Shown here: piece by piece, positions 41,774-51,752 of the stretch | Layout of the letters: the number at the start of each line of letters is the position of its first letter | Position numbering within the stretch: position 1 is the first letter of the stretch | From: Anaerobacillus sp. CMMVII | GTDB taxonomy: Bacteria > Bacillota > Bacilli > Bacillales > Anaerobacillaceae | DNA: 64,000 bases | Assembly (NCBI RefSeq): GCF_025377685.1 | Contig: NZ_JACEHK010000015.1 | Location: 496,001 to 560,000 of the forward strand | Direction of reading: 5' to 3' | Notes under the pieces: generated by a model | The model's database searches: none | Told to the model about the DNA's origin: nothing | The model's input: only the letters and a program-made list of their open reading frames with translations | Translations under genes and position numbers: made by a program

Positions 41774-43116
41774 ATGAGTACTAAATCAAATTTTGAACGG
41801 TTTCAACTAAAATCATTTATTATTGAGGCATTAAATGAGCAACGCTTTTTTATGCCAACTGAAATACAAGAGCGGTTAATTCCAGCAATTATTTCAGGGA
41901 AAGATGTAATTGGACAATCACAAACAGGCTCAGGAAAAACGTTAGCATTTTTAATTCCATTGGTTGAACGGATCGATATTACAAAGGAAGAAGTACAAGC
42001 AGTAATCACTGCACCGACTAGAGAGTTGGCTGCTCAAATTTTTTCAGAACTGGAAAAACTATTGGTAACATCTAGTGGTGAAGATGAAATCGATGCTAGA
42101 CTTATTGTAGGTGGAACAGATCGATTAAGAACAATTGGAAAATTAAAAACGCAACCACAAATTGTTGTTGGGACACCGGGACGCATTTTTGATATGGTGG
42201 AAGAACAAGCGTTAAAAGTGTATACATCTCAAATCCTTGTGGTTGATGAAGCAGACCAAATGCTTGATATGGGCTTTATTGAAGAGGTTGATAAAATTGC
42301 TTCGCGTATGGGTGAAGAGTTACAAATGTTAGTATTCTCTGCAACCATTCCAGAAAAACTTCAACCATTTCTTAAGAAATATATGAACAACCCGCGTCAT
42401 GTTCAAGTTGATCCACAACAAACGACTGCTGAAAAAATTGAACACTTCTTATTACCGGCAAAACATCGAGATAAATTAAAGCTTGTAGTAGAAATAGCAA
42501 AGAAATATAATCCTTATTTTGCGATTATCTTGCTAATACAAAAGAGCAAGTGGATGAAGTGGCAGACGCTATGCTTCAAGCGGGGTTAAATGTAGAAAGA
42601 ATCCATGGAGGCTTGCAGCCTAGGCATCGGAAGCAAGTGATGAAGGATGTGAATGCAGCAAAAGTTCAGTATCTAGTTGCATCAGACTTAGCTGCCAGAG
42701 GTATTGATATTAAAGGTGTCACTCACATCATTAATTATGAATTACCGAAAAATGATTTGGATTGGTATATTCACCGTGTCGGACGTTCTGCTCGCGCAGG
42801 GGAATCAGGAATTGCTCTATCTATTTTTGAGGAGAAGGACGAACAAGCGATTCAAAAATTAACGGATCGAAAAATTCGCTTCAAATATGTTGACTTGAAG
42901 AATGGTGAATGGGTAGAGTTAGAAAATAAAGTAAGACGTCATGTGAGAAAAACAACATTAGTTACTCCAACAGGTACCAAAAAAGGTACAGTTGTTGCTA
43001 ATACAGGTGGAAAAGCAAAGGCGAAACCGAAAAAGGTAAAGCCTTCTTATAAGAAGAGAGCTAGATGGGCACAAGAAAAAGAAGATCTGAAAAATAGAAG
43101 AAAGAAAAAAAAATAA
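41774..43116 (+). CDS. cshB: DEAD-box RNA helicase CshB, reading frame broken by one missing base
   Basis: Two overlapping frames make one helicase: adding a T to ATCTTGCT near 42530 (ATC TTT GCT AAT ACA AAA, giving IIFANTKEQVDEVADAM) restores 447 residues. Motifs: Q motif region FMPTEIQERLIPAI, motif I SQTGSGKT, Ib TPGR, II VDEAD, III SAT, V SDLAARGIDI, VI HRVGRSARAG, and a Lys/Arg-rich tail. In B. subtilis CshB (YqfR) is a cold-shock helicase. ATG 41774 has AGGAG seven bases upstream. Followed by nfo after 18 bases. Confidence 0.92.
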
Positions 43117-43134
43117 TAAGGGGAAATTGAGAGG

Positions 43135-44022
43135 ATGAAACTAGGATCACACGTATCAATGAGTGGTAAAAAGATGTTTCTTGCTTCAAGCGAGGAAGCA
43201 GTGTCATATGGTGCTAATACGTTCATGATTTATACTGGTGCACCCCAAAATACAAGAAGAAAGCCAGTTGAGGAGTTAAATATTCCTGCTGGACTAGCTC
43301 ATATGCTTGAACATGGAATTGACGAAATTATTGTTCACGCCCCATATATCATTAATATTGGCAATTCACAAAAGCCTGAGACGTTTGAGTTAGGGGTTAA
43401 TTTCTTGAAGTCAGAAATAGCTCGAACACATGAATTTGGGGCAAAGCAAATTGTTCTTCATCCTGGTGCCCATGTGAATGCTGGTGCCGATATCGGAATT
43501 AAGAAGATTATTGAAGGACTTAACGAAGTGTTAGAAAGAGATCAAGAAGTACAAATTGCGTTAGAGACGATGGCTGGTAAAGGTTCTGAATGCGGACGAA
43601 GCTTTGAGGAGCTAGCAGAAATCATAAATGGTGTCCATCTAAATGAAAAGATATCCGTTTGCTTGGATACTTGCCACGTACATGATGCTGGCTATAATAT
43701 CGTTGAGGACTTTGATGGGGTCTTAAATCAATTTGATCAACTAATTGGCCTAGATCGCTTAAAGGTTCTTCATATCAATGATAGTAAAAATGAACGCGGT
43801 GCTAAAAAAGACCGTCATGAAAATATTGGATTTGGTCATATTGGCTTCGATGCCCTTTGCTACATTGTTCATCATCCGCAACTAGCCGATGTTCCAAAGA
43901 TATTGGAAACACCATTTGTTGGTCCAGATAAAAAGGATACAAAAGCACCATATAAACATGAAATCGCCATGCTTAGAAGCAAAACTTTCGATCCAGAAAT
44001 AAAAGAGAAGATTATGGCATAG
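43135..44022 (+). CDS. nfo: Endonuclease IV (AP endonuclease)
   Basis: 295 residues. Base excision repair enzyme that cuts 5' of abasic sites. Zinc ligands in [62 protein letters not shown] and LETPF are all present. Same order (cshB-nfo) as B. subtilis yqfR-yqfS. Confidence 0.97.
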   Translation: MKLGSHVSMSGKKMFLASSEEAVSYGANTFMIYTGAPQNTRRKPVEELNIPAGLAHMLEHGIDEIIVHAPYIINIGNSQKPETFELGVNFLKSEIARTHEFGAKQIVLHPGAHVNAGADIGIKKIIEGLNEVLERDQEVQIALETMAGKGSECGRSFEELAEIINGVHLNEKISVCLDTCHVHDAGYNIVEDFDGVLNQFDQLIGLDRLKVLHINDSKNERGAKKDRHENIGFGHIGFDALCYIVHHPQLADVPKILETPFVGPDKKDTKAPYKHEIAMLRSKTFDPEIKEKIMA

Positions 44023-44023
44023 T

Positions 44024-44053
44024 AAAAACCTCCCTAATGTAGGGAGGTTTTTA
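44024..44053 (+). terminator. Terminator after nfo
   Basis: AAAAACCTCCCTA-ATG-TAGGGAGGTTTTT; symmetric, so it may also serve yqfT on the minus strand in part. Confidence 0.92.
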
Positions 44054-44120
44054 GTTTTAGTTTGATGTCTCCTTGTTTAACTAACAACAACAACAACAAC
44101 TCACACTCGACATTCTATAA

Positions 44121-44384
44121 TTACAAAAACTGATCATACTGCTTCAACATTTCATTCATTTGCTTCTCAGTTTTAGCATCAACTTGTTGTTTGATTTTGG
44201 CTAAGATCCGTTCCCGTTGAGCTAAATTACTAACATCGATTGTTTCTGAACGTAAAATGGCAATAATCTTTTTAGCTTGTGCCTCTGTTATTTTAAATTG
44301 ATATTGTTTTGCTAAATGAATTAACTCATCTTTTTTAATTGAATTTAATTTATTATTAACCATTTGTAAGATAAAAGGGTTCAT
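44121..44384 (-). CDS. yqfT: YqfT family protein (DUF2624)
   Basis: 87 residues, all-helical, charged: MNPFILQMVNNKLNSIKKDE at the start, then LAKQYQFKITEAQAKKII. Matches the DUF2624 family by pattern and by position beside nfo (B. subtilis yqfT). Function unknown; the helix arrangement resembles a small SAP or Rho-N-like module but this is speculative. Ribosome binding site GAGAGGAGAGC. Confidence 0.8.
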   Translation of the reverse strand: MNPFILQMVNNKLNSIKKDELIHLAKQYQFKITEAQAKKIIAILRSETIDVSNLAQRERILAKIKQQVDAKTEKQMNEMLKQYDQFL

Positions 44385-44554
44385 TTTTTTAGCTCTCCTC
44401 TCTCTAAAATAATCAGTCTGTTTATTTTATGTAAGAGGATTTAGAGGGTGAACATCTTTTTTATTCTTATTACAAAGATGCTATAAAACGATATATTGAA
44501 TAGAACTTATTTATCTGATTATTGAATTGCTCGCTACAATCAAAAATAAAATGT

Positions 44555-44582
44555 TTGCAAAATTAAATAATTGTTTTATAAT
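44555..44582 (+). promoter_or_regulatory. Probable promoter of mntBCA
   Basis: TTGCAA at 44555-44560 and TATAAT at 44577-44582, spacer 16. Confidence 0.6.
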
Positions 44583-44595
44583 TTAGTTGTGGTTA

Positions 44596-44621
44596 AAAAT
44601 GTTTACTTAAGGAAACATTTT
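44596..44621. promoter_or_regulatory. MntR-like operator
   Basis: A 26-bp palindrome with a single mismatched pair: AAAATGTTTAC / TTAAGGAAACATTTT (read across). The TTTxCTTAAGGAAA core resembles the MntR box of B. subtilis mnt genes. It begins 14 bases after the -10 element, so bound repressor would block initiation. Confidence 0.65.
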
Positions 44622-44691
44622 GGATTATAGGCAATATTAATGCACAAATGTAGCTAACGTTCATATATTGTAATTAGTTTAGATTGTATTT

Positions 44692-44815
44692 GAGTGAATT
44701 TCATAATTACCTTAACCGAGCTGTATCAATCTAAATGTAGTTTCGAAGGGTTTCTACGCAACTACATTTAGAATAGAATAGCGAAAATAATGAAGTATGA
44801 AATTCATTATTTTGA
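44692..44815 (+). repeat. Family C repeat, copy C4 (complete)
   Basis: Outer arms GTGAATTTCATAATTA and ATGAAATTCATTA; inner stem CTAAATGTAGTTTCG / CGCAACTACATTTAG (44731-44745, 44757-44771); right end ATAGCGAAAATAATGAAG. It sits in the presumed 5' leader of mntB. Confidence 0.8.
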
Positions 44816-44946
44816 AAAACAAATATAAGTTTAACGGAATTGTTTCTAGCAATTAGTTAAAACTTATATTTTTTAATCTATAAGTTGCCGTAGTGCAAAA
44901 TATGTTCCTAGCGCAAACTTTTTACAAACCTAAAGGAGGAAAACAA

Positions 44947-45708
44947 ATGAGAGCTAATCAACCTGAAATAATAGTAGAGAAACTCTCTGTAAATTATGAT
45001 GGTCACCAAGCGTTAAAGAATATTAATTTCAGCTTTCATAGTGGCCAGTTAGTAGGAATTATAGGCCCAAATGGAGCGGGGAAGTCAACATTAATCAAAG
45101 CAATACTCGGACTCGAGAAATTTGCAGGTAAGATTGAGATCTGTGGTAAATCGATAAAAGAAATGCGAAAGAAAATATCCTATGTACCACAAAGAAGTGC
45201 CATTGATTTCGACTTTCCTGTTTTAGTGGAAGATGTTGTGTTGATGGGAAGATACGCGTTTATTCCGTGGTATAAAAAGGCTTCCTTAATAGATAAAGAG
45301 ATAGCTAGAGATGCATTAGAGAAGGTTGGGATGACAGAGTTTGCGAAACGACAAATTGGTCAGCTCTCTGGTGGTCAGCAACAAAGAGTATTCATTGCGA
45401 GGGCTCTAGCACAACAAGCAGATATGTTTTTTCTAGATGAACCGTTTGTTGGTATCGATGCTACTTCTGAGGAGATCATCGTAAATTTATTACGCCAGCT
45501 TCAATATGAGGGGAAGACAATCTTTGTCGTTCACCATGATTTAAGTAAGGTTGAGAAATACTTTGATCATCTTTTACTTTTAAATCAAGAGTTAGTTGGC
45601 GCTGGAACAGTTGCCGATATTTATAAACCTGAACTTCTTTCAACTGCGTATAAAGGAAGTATAACGCTATTTGGAAATCAGGAAAACATGATGGTGGTGA
45701 GCAATTAA
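44947..45708 (+). CDS. mntB: Manganese ABC importer, ATP-binding protein (MntB-like)
   Basis: 253 residues. Walker A GPNGAGKST, Q-loop region YVPQRSAIDFDFP, signature LSGGQQQRVFIARAL, Walker B MFFLDEPF and the switch VVHHD. The phrases IGYVPQR-like, DFPVLVEDVVLMGRY and FAKRQIGQLSGGQQQR are closest to MntB-type ATPases of cluster 9 importers. ATG 44947 has AAAGGAGGA in front. Its stop overlaps the next gene by one base. The operator upstream supports manganese rather than zinc. Confidence 0.85.
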   Translation: MRANQPEIIVEKLSVNYDGHQALKNINFSFHSGQLVGIIGPNGAGKSTLIKAILGLEKFAGKIEICGKSIKEMRKKISYVPQRSAIDFDFPVLVEDVVLMGRYAFIPWYKKASLIDKEIARDALEKVGMTEFAKRQIGQLSGGQQQRVFIARALAQQADMFFLDEPFVGIDATSEEIIVNLLRQLQYEGKTIFVVHHDLSKVEKYFDHLLLLNQELVGAGTVADIYKPELLSTAYKGSITLFGNQENMMVVSN

Positions 45709-46571
45709 TGCAACAAGTAATGAACTTTATTGACCAAGTATCAAGGTATCAATACTTACAGAATGCCTTAATTGCTGCTATTTTAGTAGGGATTATTTGC
45801 GGGGTAATTGGCTGTTTTATTATCTTGAGAGGTATGGCATTAATGGGCGATGCCATTTCACATGCAGTATTACCTGGAGTAGTTATTGCTTATATGCTTG
45901 GAGCTAGTTTTTTTGTTGGAGCAGTCGTAACTGGAGTATTAACCGCATTAGGAATCGGCTACATCTCTCAAAATAGTAAAATAAAAGATGACTCTGCCAT
46001 TGGGATAATGTTTACAGCGATGTTTGCTTTTGGTGTTGTTCTTAATTCGTCATTAAAAGGAACAAGTGTTGATCTATGGCATATTCTCTTTGGTAATGTC
46101 CTAGCAGTTTCAACAACAGATTTATGGGTTACCTTTGGCATGAGTGTATTCGTTATTTTTATGATCATCTTGTTTTATCGACCATTGCTATTAAGTACCT
46201 TTGATCCAACAATGGCCAAAGCAACAGGACTACCAGTGAAATTCATTCACTATATGCTAATGTTACTTTTATCTCTTGTTACAGTGGCCTCATTACAGGC
46301 CGTAGGGATTATCCTGGTAGTTGCAATGCTTATTACACCGGGGGCAACAGCCTATCTGCTAACTGATCGTTTGTCTGTTATGCTTGTTTTCTCAGCATTA
46401 TTTGGTGTTGTTTCTGGTGTCCTCGGACTGTTCTTCTCAGTTATTTTTGATGTAAGTTCAGGTTCAATGATTGTTTTAATAGCATCATTATTGTTTGGCT
46501 TAGCATTTTTATTCTCACCTAAACAAGGTGTGATTTGGCGGGCATTTCGATCAAATATACAACAAGGTTGA
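45708..46571 (+). CDS. mntC: Manganese ABC importer, permease (MntC-like)
   Basis: 287 residues, eight to nine membrane helices. ABC-3 family motifs: RGMALMGDAISHAVLPGVVIAYMLG near residue 45 and VVAMLITPGATAYLLTDRL later. Start ATG shares its A with the previous stop (TAATG), a translational coupling signature. Forms the channel with the MntB-like ATPase; the solute-binding protein follows. Confidence 0.87.
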   Translation: MQQVMNFIDQVSRYQYLQNALIAAILVGIICGVIGCFIILRGMALMGDAISHAVLPGVVIAYMLGASFFVGAVVTGVLTALGIGYISQNSKIKDDSAIGIMFTAMFAFGVVLNSSLKGTSVDLWHILFGNVLAVSTTDLWVTFGMSVFVIFMIILFYRPLLLSTFDPTMAKATGLPVKFIHYMLMLLLSLVTVASLQAVGIILVVAMLITPGATAYLLTDRLSVMLVFSALFGVVSGVLGLFFSVIFDVSSGSMIVLIASLLFGLAFLFSPKQGVIWRAFRSNIQQG

Positions 46572-46588
46572 TGGAAGGAGTAGAAAAC

Positions 46589-47509
46589 ATGTTAAAACAA
46601 AAAATTTATAAGTATTTCCTATTAATTGTAACAGCAATGTTCGTAGTCGTTGGTTGTGGTGGTACCGATGATAATGAAGAAGCTAACCAATCTGTTGAGG
46701 GATTATCAATAGTAACGAGTTTCTCAATTTTAGATGATATCATAGGGGAAATTATTGGTGATCGAGGAACAACGAGTTACATTGTTCCTATTGGGGAAGA
46801 ACCTCATGAGTATGAGCCACTAAACAGTGACTTTCAGAAAGTTAGTAATGCCGATGTATTTATTGTAAATGGGCTAGATTTAGAGGAATGGTTAACGAAA
46901 ATAGTGGGGCAGGTAACAAACACACCAGTTTTTGAAGCGTCTCAAGGTATAGAACCTATTCCTTTGGTAGGCTCCACTGATGAATATGATCCTCATGCGT
47001 GGCTAAGTGTTGTGAATGTAATTCAGTACGTAAATAATATTGTGGGTAAACTATCAGAATTAGATCCGGAAGGTTCTTCACTTTATAAAGAGAATGGCGG
47101 ACGGTATATCGAAGAGCTTCAGCAATTACACGAGTGGATTGAGACTGAAGTAGCAAATATTCCGATAGAAAACCGTGTCATCGTTGTTAGTGAAAATGCA
47201 TTTAAATATTTTGGGGCAGAATATGGATTTATTACAGAGGGAATTTGGGATATAAATTCTCATGAAGAGGGAACAACAGGGCAAATTTCTCGAATTATTG
47301 ATATTGTTAGAGATGGAAATGTTCCTGCTTTATTCATTGAAACAACAGTAGACCCAAGATATATAAATCAAATTGCAACTGAAACAGGTGTAGATGTGGC
47401 AGGTACAGTTTTTACCGACGCTATAGGTAAAACAGACGATACTAATTCGTATATAAAAATGATGAAAGCAAATGTAACGACATTTGTTAACGGCTTAAAA
47501 TCACCCTAA
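46589..47509 (+). CDS. mntA: Metal-binding lipoprotein (MntA-like)
   Basis: 306 residues. Lipoprotein signal: basic start, hydrophobic run and lipobox VVVGC near residue 20. Cluster 9 (ZnuA/MntA/PsaA) features: SFSILDDI, GEEPHEYEP (first His), NGLDLEEWL, DPHAWLSVVN (second His), VSENAFKYFG and the C-terminal FIETTVDPRY, VFTDAIG. It lacks the His-rich loop common in zinc-specific ZnuA proteins, which fits manganese. ATG 46589 with GGAAGGAG before it; the upstream frame overlaps mntC. Confidence 0.88.
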   Translation: MLKQKIYKYFLLIVTAMFVVVGCGGTDDNEEANQSVEGLSIVTSFSILDDIIGEIIGDRGTTSYIVPIGEEPHEYEPLNSDFQKVSNADVFIVNGLDLEEWLTKIVGQVTNTPVFEASQGIEPIPLVGSTDEYDPHAWLSVVNVIQYVNNIVGKLSELDPEGSSLYKENGGRYIEELQQLHEWIETEVANIPIENRVIVVSENAFKYFGAEYGFITEGIWDINSHEEGTTGQISRIIDIVRDGNVPALFIETTVDPRYINQIATETGVDVAGTVFTDAIGKTDDTNSYIKMMKANVTTFVNGLKSP

Positions 47510-47544
47510 AAACTAATAGCAACTATTTTTTAGAAAAGAGCGAT

Positions 47545-47579
47545 AAAAAAAGCGGAAGGCAGTGCCTTCCGCTTTTTTG
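47545..47579. terminator. Bidirectional terminator mntA / ppk
   Basis: AAAAAAAGCGGAAGGCA / TGCCTTCCGCTTTTTT; T run on both strands, between convergent genes. Confidence 0.93.
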
Positions 47580-47586
47580 TCATTTT

Positions 47587-49694
47587 CTAGCTATCCTCGA
47601 AGTACTTTGCAGCCATTCGATAGAAAATCAATTGGCTTTGGATTTCTATTTCTGAGTTGCCCTTCTTTACATAGTTATAGCTTCCCTGATTGTCTTGTCG
47701 TCTTGCTTTTACATTATCCTTTAAGCTTATATCTAAAATCTCCTTAATTCTCTGTTTAATCCGCTCATCTCTAATTGGGAATAGGATTTCAATTCGCTTT
47801 TCCATATTTCGGGTCATCCAATCTGCTGAAGAAAGGTAAATGGCTTGCTTTCCTCCATGGTTAAAATAAAATACACGACTATGCTCTAAAAAGCGGTCGA
47901 CGATACTAATAACCGTGATATTCTCACTCACACCACGAATGCCAGGTCTTAAACAACAAATCCCCCGGATAATTAACTCAATTTTTACACCGGCTTGACT
48001 TGCTTCATAAAGTTTCATGATAATTGGCTTATCGGTTAGAGAATTCATTTTCGCTATGATCTTTCCATTCCCAGTTTGATTATGAAAAGCGATTTCCTCA
48101 TCTATTAAGCATAAGAAAGTCTCTCTAATTTCAAAAGGAGCAGTTGATATATAATTCCATTTTGGTTTTTCGCTAAAACCACTTAAATAGTTAAAAAAGT
48201 TAGTTGCATCAACTCCGAAATCTTCGTCACAGGTTAACAACCCCATATCTGTGTAGAGTTTTGCAGTAGTGTCATTGTAGTTTCCTGTACCCAAATGAAT
48301 AAAGCGCTGAATGTTGTTTTGTAATGTCGAACGACCAGAGTGATTTTACTATGGGTTTTTAATGAAGTGATACCATAGATTACATGAACTCCGGCTTTTT
48401 CTAACTTTTTGGCCCATTGGATATTATTTTCTTCATCAAACCTTGCTTTTAGCTCAACAAGTACGGTCACTTGTTTTCCTTTTTCAGCAGCTCTTGCTAA
48501 TGCACGTATAATTGGTGAGTCACCACTGACCCGATATAAAGTTTGTTTAATTGCCAATACATTAGGATCGTCAGCGGCAGTTGAAATAAAATCAATAATC
48601 GGTTGAAAGGACTCATAAGGATGGTGTAGAAAAATATCTTTTTTGAGGATTGCTTCAAATATATCTTCCTCATTGGCCAAATCCTCTGGCTGTTGAGGAA
48701 CCAATGCTTCATTGATTAAGTAATCATGCTCTGCACCTATGAGCGAATAAAACTTAAACAAAAATGTTAAATCAAGAGGGCCATTAAAAGAATAGACATC
48801 GCGTTGTTTTAATTCTAAGACATCTAGCAAGAAGGCTAATACGTTCTCTGACATTTTTCCCTCTTGCATTTCTAGTCGAACTGCTGCTCCCCATTTTCTT
48901 TTTTTTAATTCTTTTTCAATTTCTCTTAATAAATCTCGAGCGCCTTCTTCATGTATCGTTAAATCAGCATTTCTTGTAATCCGGAAAGGAGAAACTGATA
49001 TAACAGAATATCCGTTAAAAAGTTTATAAATGAAATGACTAATCACATCTTCTAGGAGGATGAATTGACTTTTTCCATTTGAAGAGGGGACTGCAATAAA
49101 GCGTGTCAAAACTCCTGGAACCTGAACGATTGCCAACTTTTCTTTCTTTTGATTTGCTTTTCCTAATAAAACAGCTAAATTTAAGCTTTTATTTAGTAGC
49201 ATTGGAAAAGGACGGTAAGCATCAATAGCCATCGGTGTCAGAACAGGTAAAATATAGGATACGAAACGTTCTTTTAGGTACTGAAGTTGCTCGTTATTAC
49301 ATTGTTCAATAGCCAAAAATTGAAACCCCTCATGATATAGCATCGGAACAAGAGTTTCTGTAAATAGTCGGTCTTGTAATGCAACAATTCGATGATTTAA
49401 GGTAGATATTTTTTCAAGCTGGTCCCTTGGGGTTAGTCCTGCTTTATTCTCAGGCTTATTAAATCCAGCTTTCACTTGATCCTTTAAGCCTGCAACTCTA
49501 ACCATAAAAAACTCATCAAGATTAGAGCTGAAAATAGCCATAAATTTTAATCGTTCTAATAAGGGGTTTCGCTCATCAATAGCCTCTTCTAAAACTCGTT
49601 CATTAAATCTGAGCCAGCTTAACTCTCTGTTATTGTAAAAATGGGGGTTATTTAAATCAATATTATTTCTAATTAATTTTGAATTTTCAAGCAT
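47587..49694 (-). CDS. ppk: Polyphosphate kinase 1, reading frame broken by one missing base
   Basis: Two frames join if one A is added to the sense-strand AAAA run at about 48317-48320 (CAT TAC AAA AAC AAC ATT CAG CGC), giving HYKNNIQRFIHLGTGNYNDTTAK and a 702-residue protein of normal length. PPK1 makes polyphosphate from ATP. N-terminal ELSWLRFNERVLEEA, head domain, IKQTLYRVSGDSPI, VTVLVELKARFDEENNI, THSKITLVVR (catalytic His) and C-terminal FNHGGKQAIYLSSADWM are seen. Start ATG 49694 with AAAGGTGG upstream. Downstream of ppx on the same strand. Confidence 0.92.
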
Positions 49695-49935
49695 GAAATC
49701 CACCTTTCCAGACATAGAAAATTCTAGCACAATGGCTATTCATAAATTTGGTTTGGCTTTAATTAAAAGCACTTTTCGTATATAGACACTAATTTAATAA
49801 ATTACTCCCTATATATGCGTTTCCATCCATCGCATGTTAGAAAAGATGCCCCTGAGAACTAGATATAACTTGTCTTTACTACAGCTATTTTAAAGGTAAC
49901 AATTTTTAAGAAAAACAGTCTTAATAAATGATATG

Positions 49936-51471
49936 TTAAGTTTCACTACAAAAGATCAGACCGATCCTCCTTTTTAAAATTCTTTCAAGGTGCTTTTTAT
50001 ACTTTTGTGCTTGATTTTCTTCAAAATAGGGATTTTCTAGATAGTTTAATTCTATGTGAATGTTATCAGCGCTTTGCGTGGTTAGTTTTATTGTAGAAAA
50101 AACCTTCCGTTTTGTTAAGTTTAAGCTGTATGAAAATTTCAAAAGTGCACCTAAGAATTCAATTTTTTCACACTCAGCCTTTGTAAACCACTCTTTAAAA
50201 GGCAGAAGGTAGGATTGCAGACTACTCCTAGATTTAAAGGAAGCAATCAGGGCAATCTTTAAGCGGTCTGAGTGTGAAATTCCGTCAATGGATAAATTCG
50301 TTAATAGGTAAAAAGTATGTTGACTACTAGCTTCATGGCTAATAAACTCACCTATATAAAGTGCTCGACAACCTAAATGTAAAAGGCGCAGATCTTCTTT
50401 AGTAAGATCATGAGCAAATAATCCTTTTAATTCACAAAATAAGTTTCTTGCCAGACTAGATAAATAAGTAACATGATTCAAGCTAATATCATAATTGCGA
50501 GAAAGGAGGTTAAAGCTTTCTTCCGCTACATTTTGAAAGCGATCAATATGTAATTGTTTAAATAGTTCCTCGTAAAAAAGACCATCCCTAAGTCCTTTAT
50601 TGCTAATGATGAATGTTTTCGCATTCGCTACTTCCATTAGAGCTGTAATTGCTTCAGCAGCAGGAATGATAATATCAGCACGGTCCTTTGACAATCCATC
50701 AATTGATTGACGTTGCTTTTGAGGTAATGTGATCAAGTTTTCTGTAATTTCCTTAAGATTGGAATACTTCATCATATACTGATGTAAGCCAGAAAGCGGG
50801 TAGTTTATGTTCCTTTGCTGAATAAGTGCGAGATTTCTTGCACTTCCCCCAATACCTATGAGAGGTAAGTCTTTTTGATTAACCCATGATAATGTTTGAA
50901 AATGTTTTATTAGGAATTTTCTTAACTGAGTTAACTCTTCACTCGTGGGGATTTCATTTTTGATAAACTTATTCGCTAACGTAATGGCGCCAAAAGGAAA
51001 GCTATGATAATAAAGCAATTGTCTATTATTGAACAGTGTTACTTCAGTACTTCCACCACCTATATCAATGGTAATCCCATCTTTTAAGTTTGTTGAGTTG
51101 GTAACTGCCAAATAACCATAGAAAGCTTCTTCGTATTCTGTTAAAATGCGAATGGAAAAATCTGTTTCTTCCGTAATTTTCGTTAAGATTGCTTCTTGGT
51201 TTTTCACTTGGCGTATAGCTGCGGTAGCAACGCACTTAATTTTTATGAGTTCATATGTACGGGTAATATCTTGAAACCTTTTTAATGAAGCAAGCAGTAC
51301 GTTCATACCTTGATCTGTCAGATTTCCATCACCATTTATGTGGCTACTTAACCTAGCAACGACCTTTAAATTTTGTACCTCTTTATGATAACCGCCTTCA
51401 TCTAGTTGAAAAATAACAAGGCGAATGGAATTTGAGCCTATATCGATAAGAGCTAAATTTTCTTTGTGCAT
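49936..51471 (-). CDS. ppx: Exopolyphosphatase / Ppx-GppA phosphatase
   Basis: 511 residues. N-terminal ASKHA fold: LALIDIGSNSIRLVIFQL (phosphate 1), IKCVATAAIRQVKNQE, TIDIGGGSTEVTLF (phosphate 2) and GIGGSARNLALI; C-terminal HD-like helical domain. It degrades polyphosphate or pppGpp. Paired with ppk, but 240 bases apart, so a separate promoter is possible. GGAGGTTACAAC precedes the ATG. Confidence 0.93.
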   Translation of the reverse strand: MHKENLALIDIGSNSIRLVIFQLDEGGYHKEVQNLKVVARLSSHINGDGNLTDQGMNVLLASLKRFQDITRTYELIKIKCVATAAIRQVKNQEAILTKITEETDFSIRILTEYEEAFYGYLAVTNSTNLKDGITIDIGGGSTEVTLFNNRQLLYYHSFPFGAITLANKFIKNEIPTSEELTQLRKFLIKHFQTLSWVNQKDLPLIGIGGSARNLALIQQRNINYPLSGLHQYMMKYSNLKEITENLITLPQKQRQSIDGLSKDRADIIIPAAEAITALMEVANAKTFIISNKGLRDGLFYEELFKQLHIDRFQNVAEESFNLLSRNYDISLNHVTYLSSLARNLFCELKGLFAHDLTKEDLRLLHLGCRALYIGEFISHEASSQHTFYLLTNLSIDGISHSDRLKIALIASFKSRSSLQSYLLPFKEWFTKAECEKIEFLGALLKFSYSLNLTKRKVFSTIKLTTQSADNIHIELNYLENPYFEENQAQKYKKHLERILKRRIGLIFCSET

Positions 51472-51554
51472 TAAAGTTGTAACCTCCTACTATTATGTGG
51501 AAAGAAAAAAGCATTTTTTTCATTATACAACACTATAATGGAAAGGGAGTTTCG

Positions 51555-51583
51555 TTTACAAAACAAATTTAGTCATGTATACT
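51555..51583 (+). promoter_or_regulatory. Promoter of znuC-znuB-zur
   Basis: TTTACA-N17-TATACT. Just downstream at 51595-51606 is AACGGAATCGTT, a short inverted repeat around the expected start site that could be a regulator site; it does not fit the B. subtilis Zur consensus well. Confidence 0.6.
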
Positions 51584-51752
51584 ACAATGGGTAAAACGGA
51601 ATCGTTCTTAAATAAAAAGGTTTTTTCTTGGAGAGAAAATTGGAGTATTTGTAATCTATAAAAATAGTGTAAAGATGTTATAAGAAAAGCTTGAAATTTA
51701 CTCTGTAATAGTGGGTTTTTCTTATAGTAGCTTTCATTGGAGGATTTTTTTT

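Larger units (their letters stand above)
44385..44946. other. Control region of the mnt operon
   Basis: 560 bases without a gene. It holds, in order, a sigma-A promoter (44555-44582), an MntR-like palindrome (44596-44621) and a complete family C repeat (44692-44815), before the mntB ribosome binding site. Confidence 0.65.

Noticed and set aside
44080-44103. (AAC)n microsatellite after nfo
   Set aside because: Short simple repeat of about five units in a non-coding gap; no link to a gene was seen.
51595-51606. AACGGAATCGTT as a Zur box before znuC
   Set aside because: It is well placed at the likely start site, but departs too far from the B. subtilis consensus (TCGTAATNATTACGA) to call.
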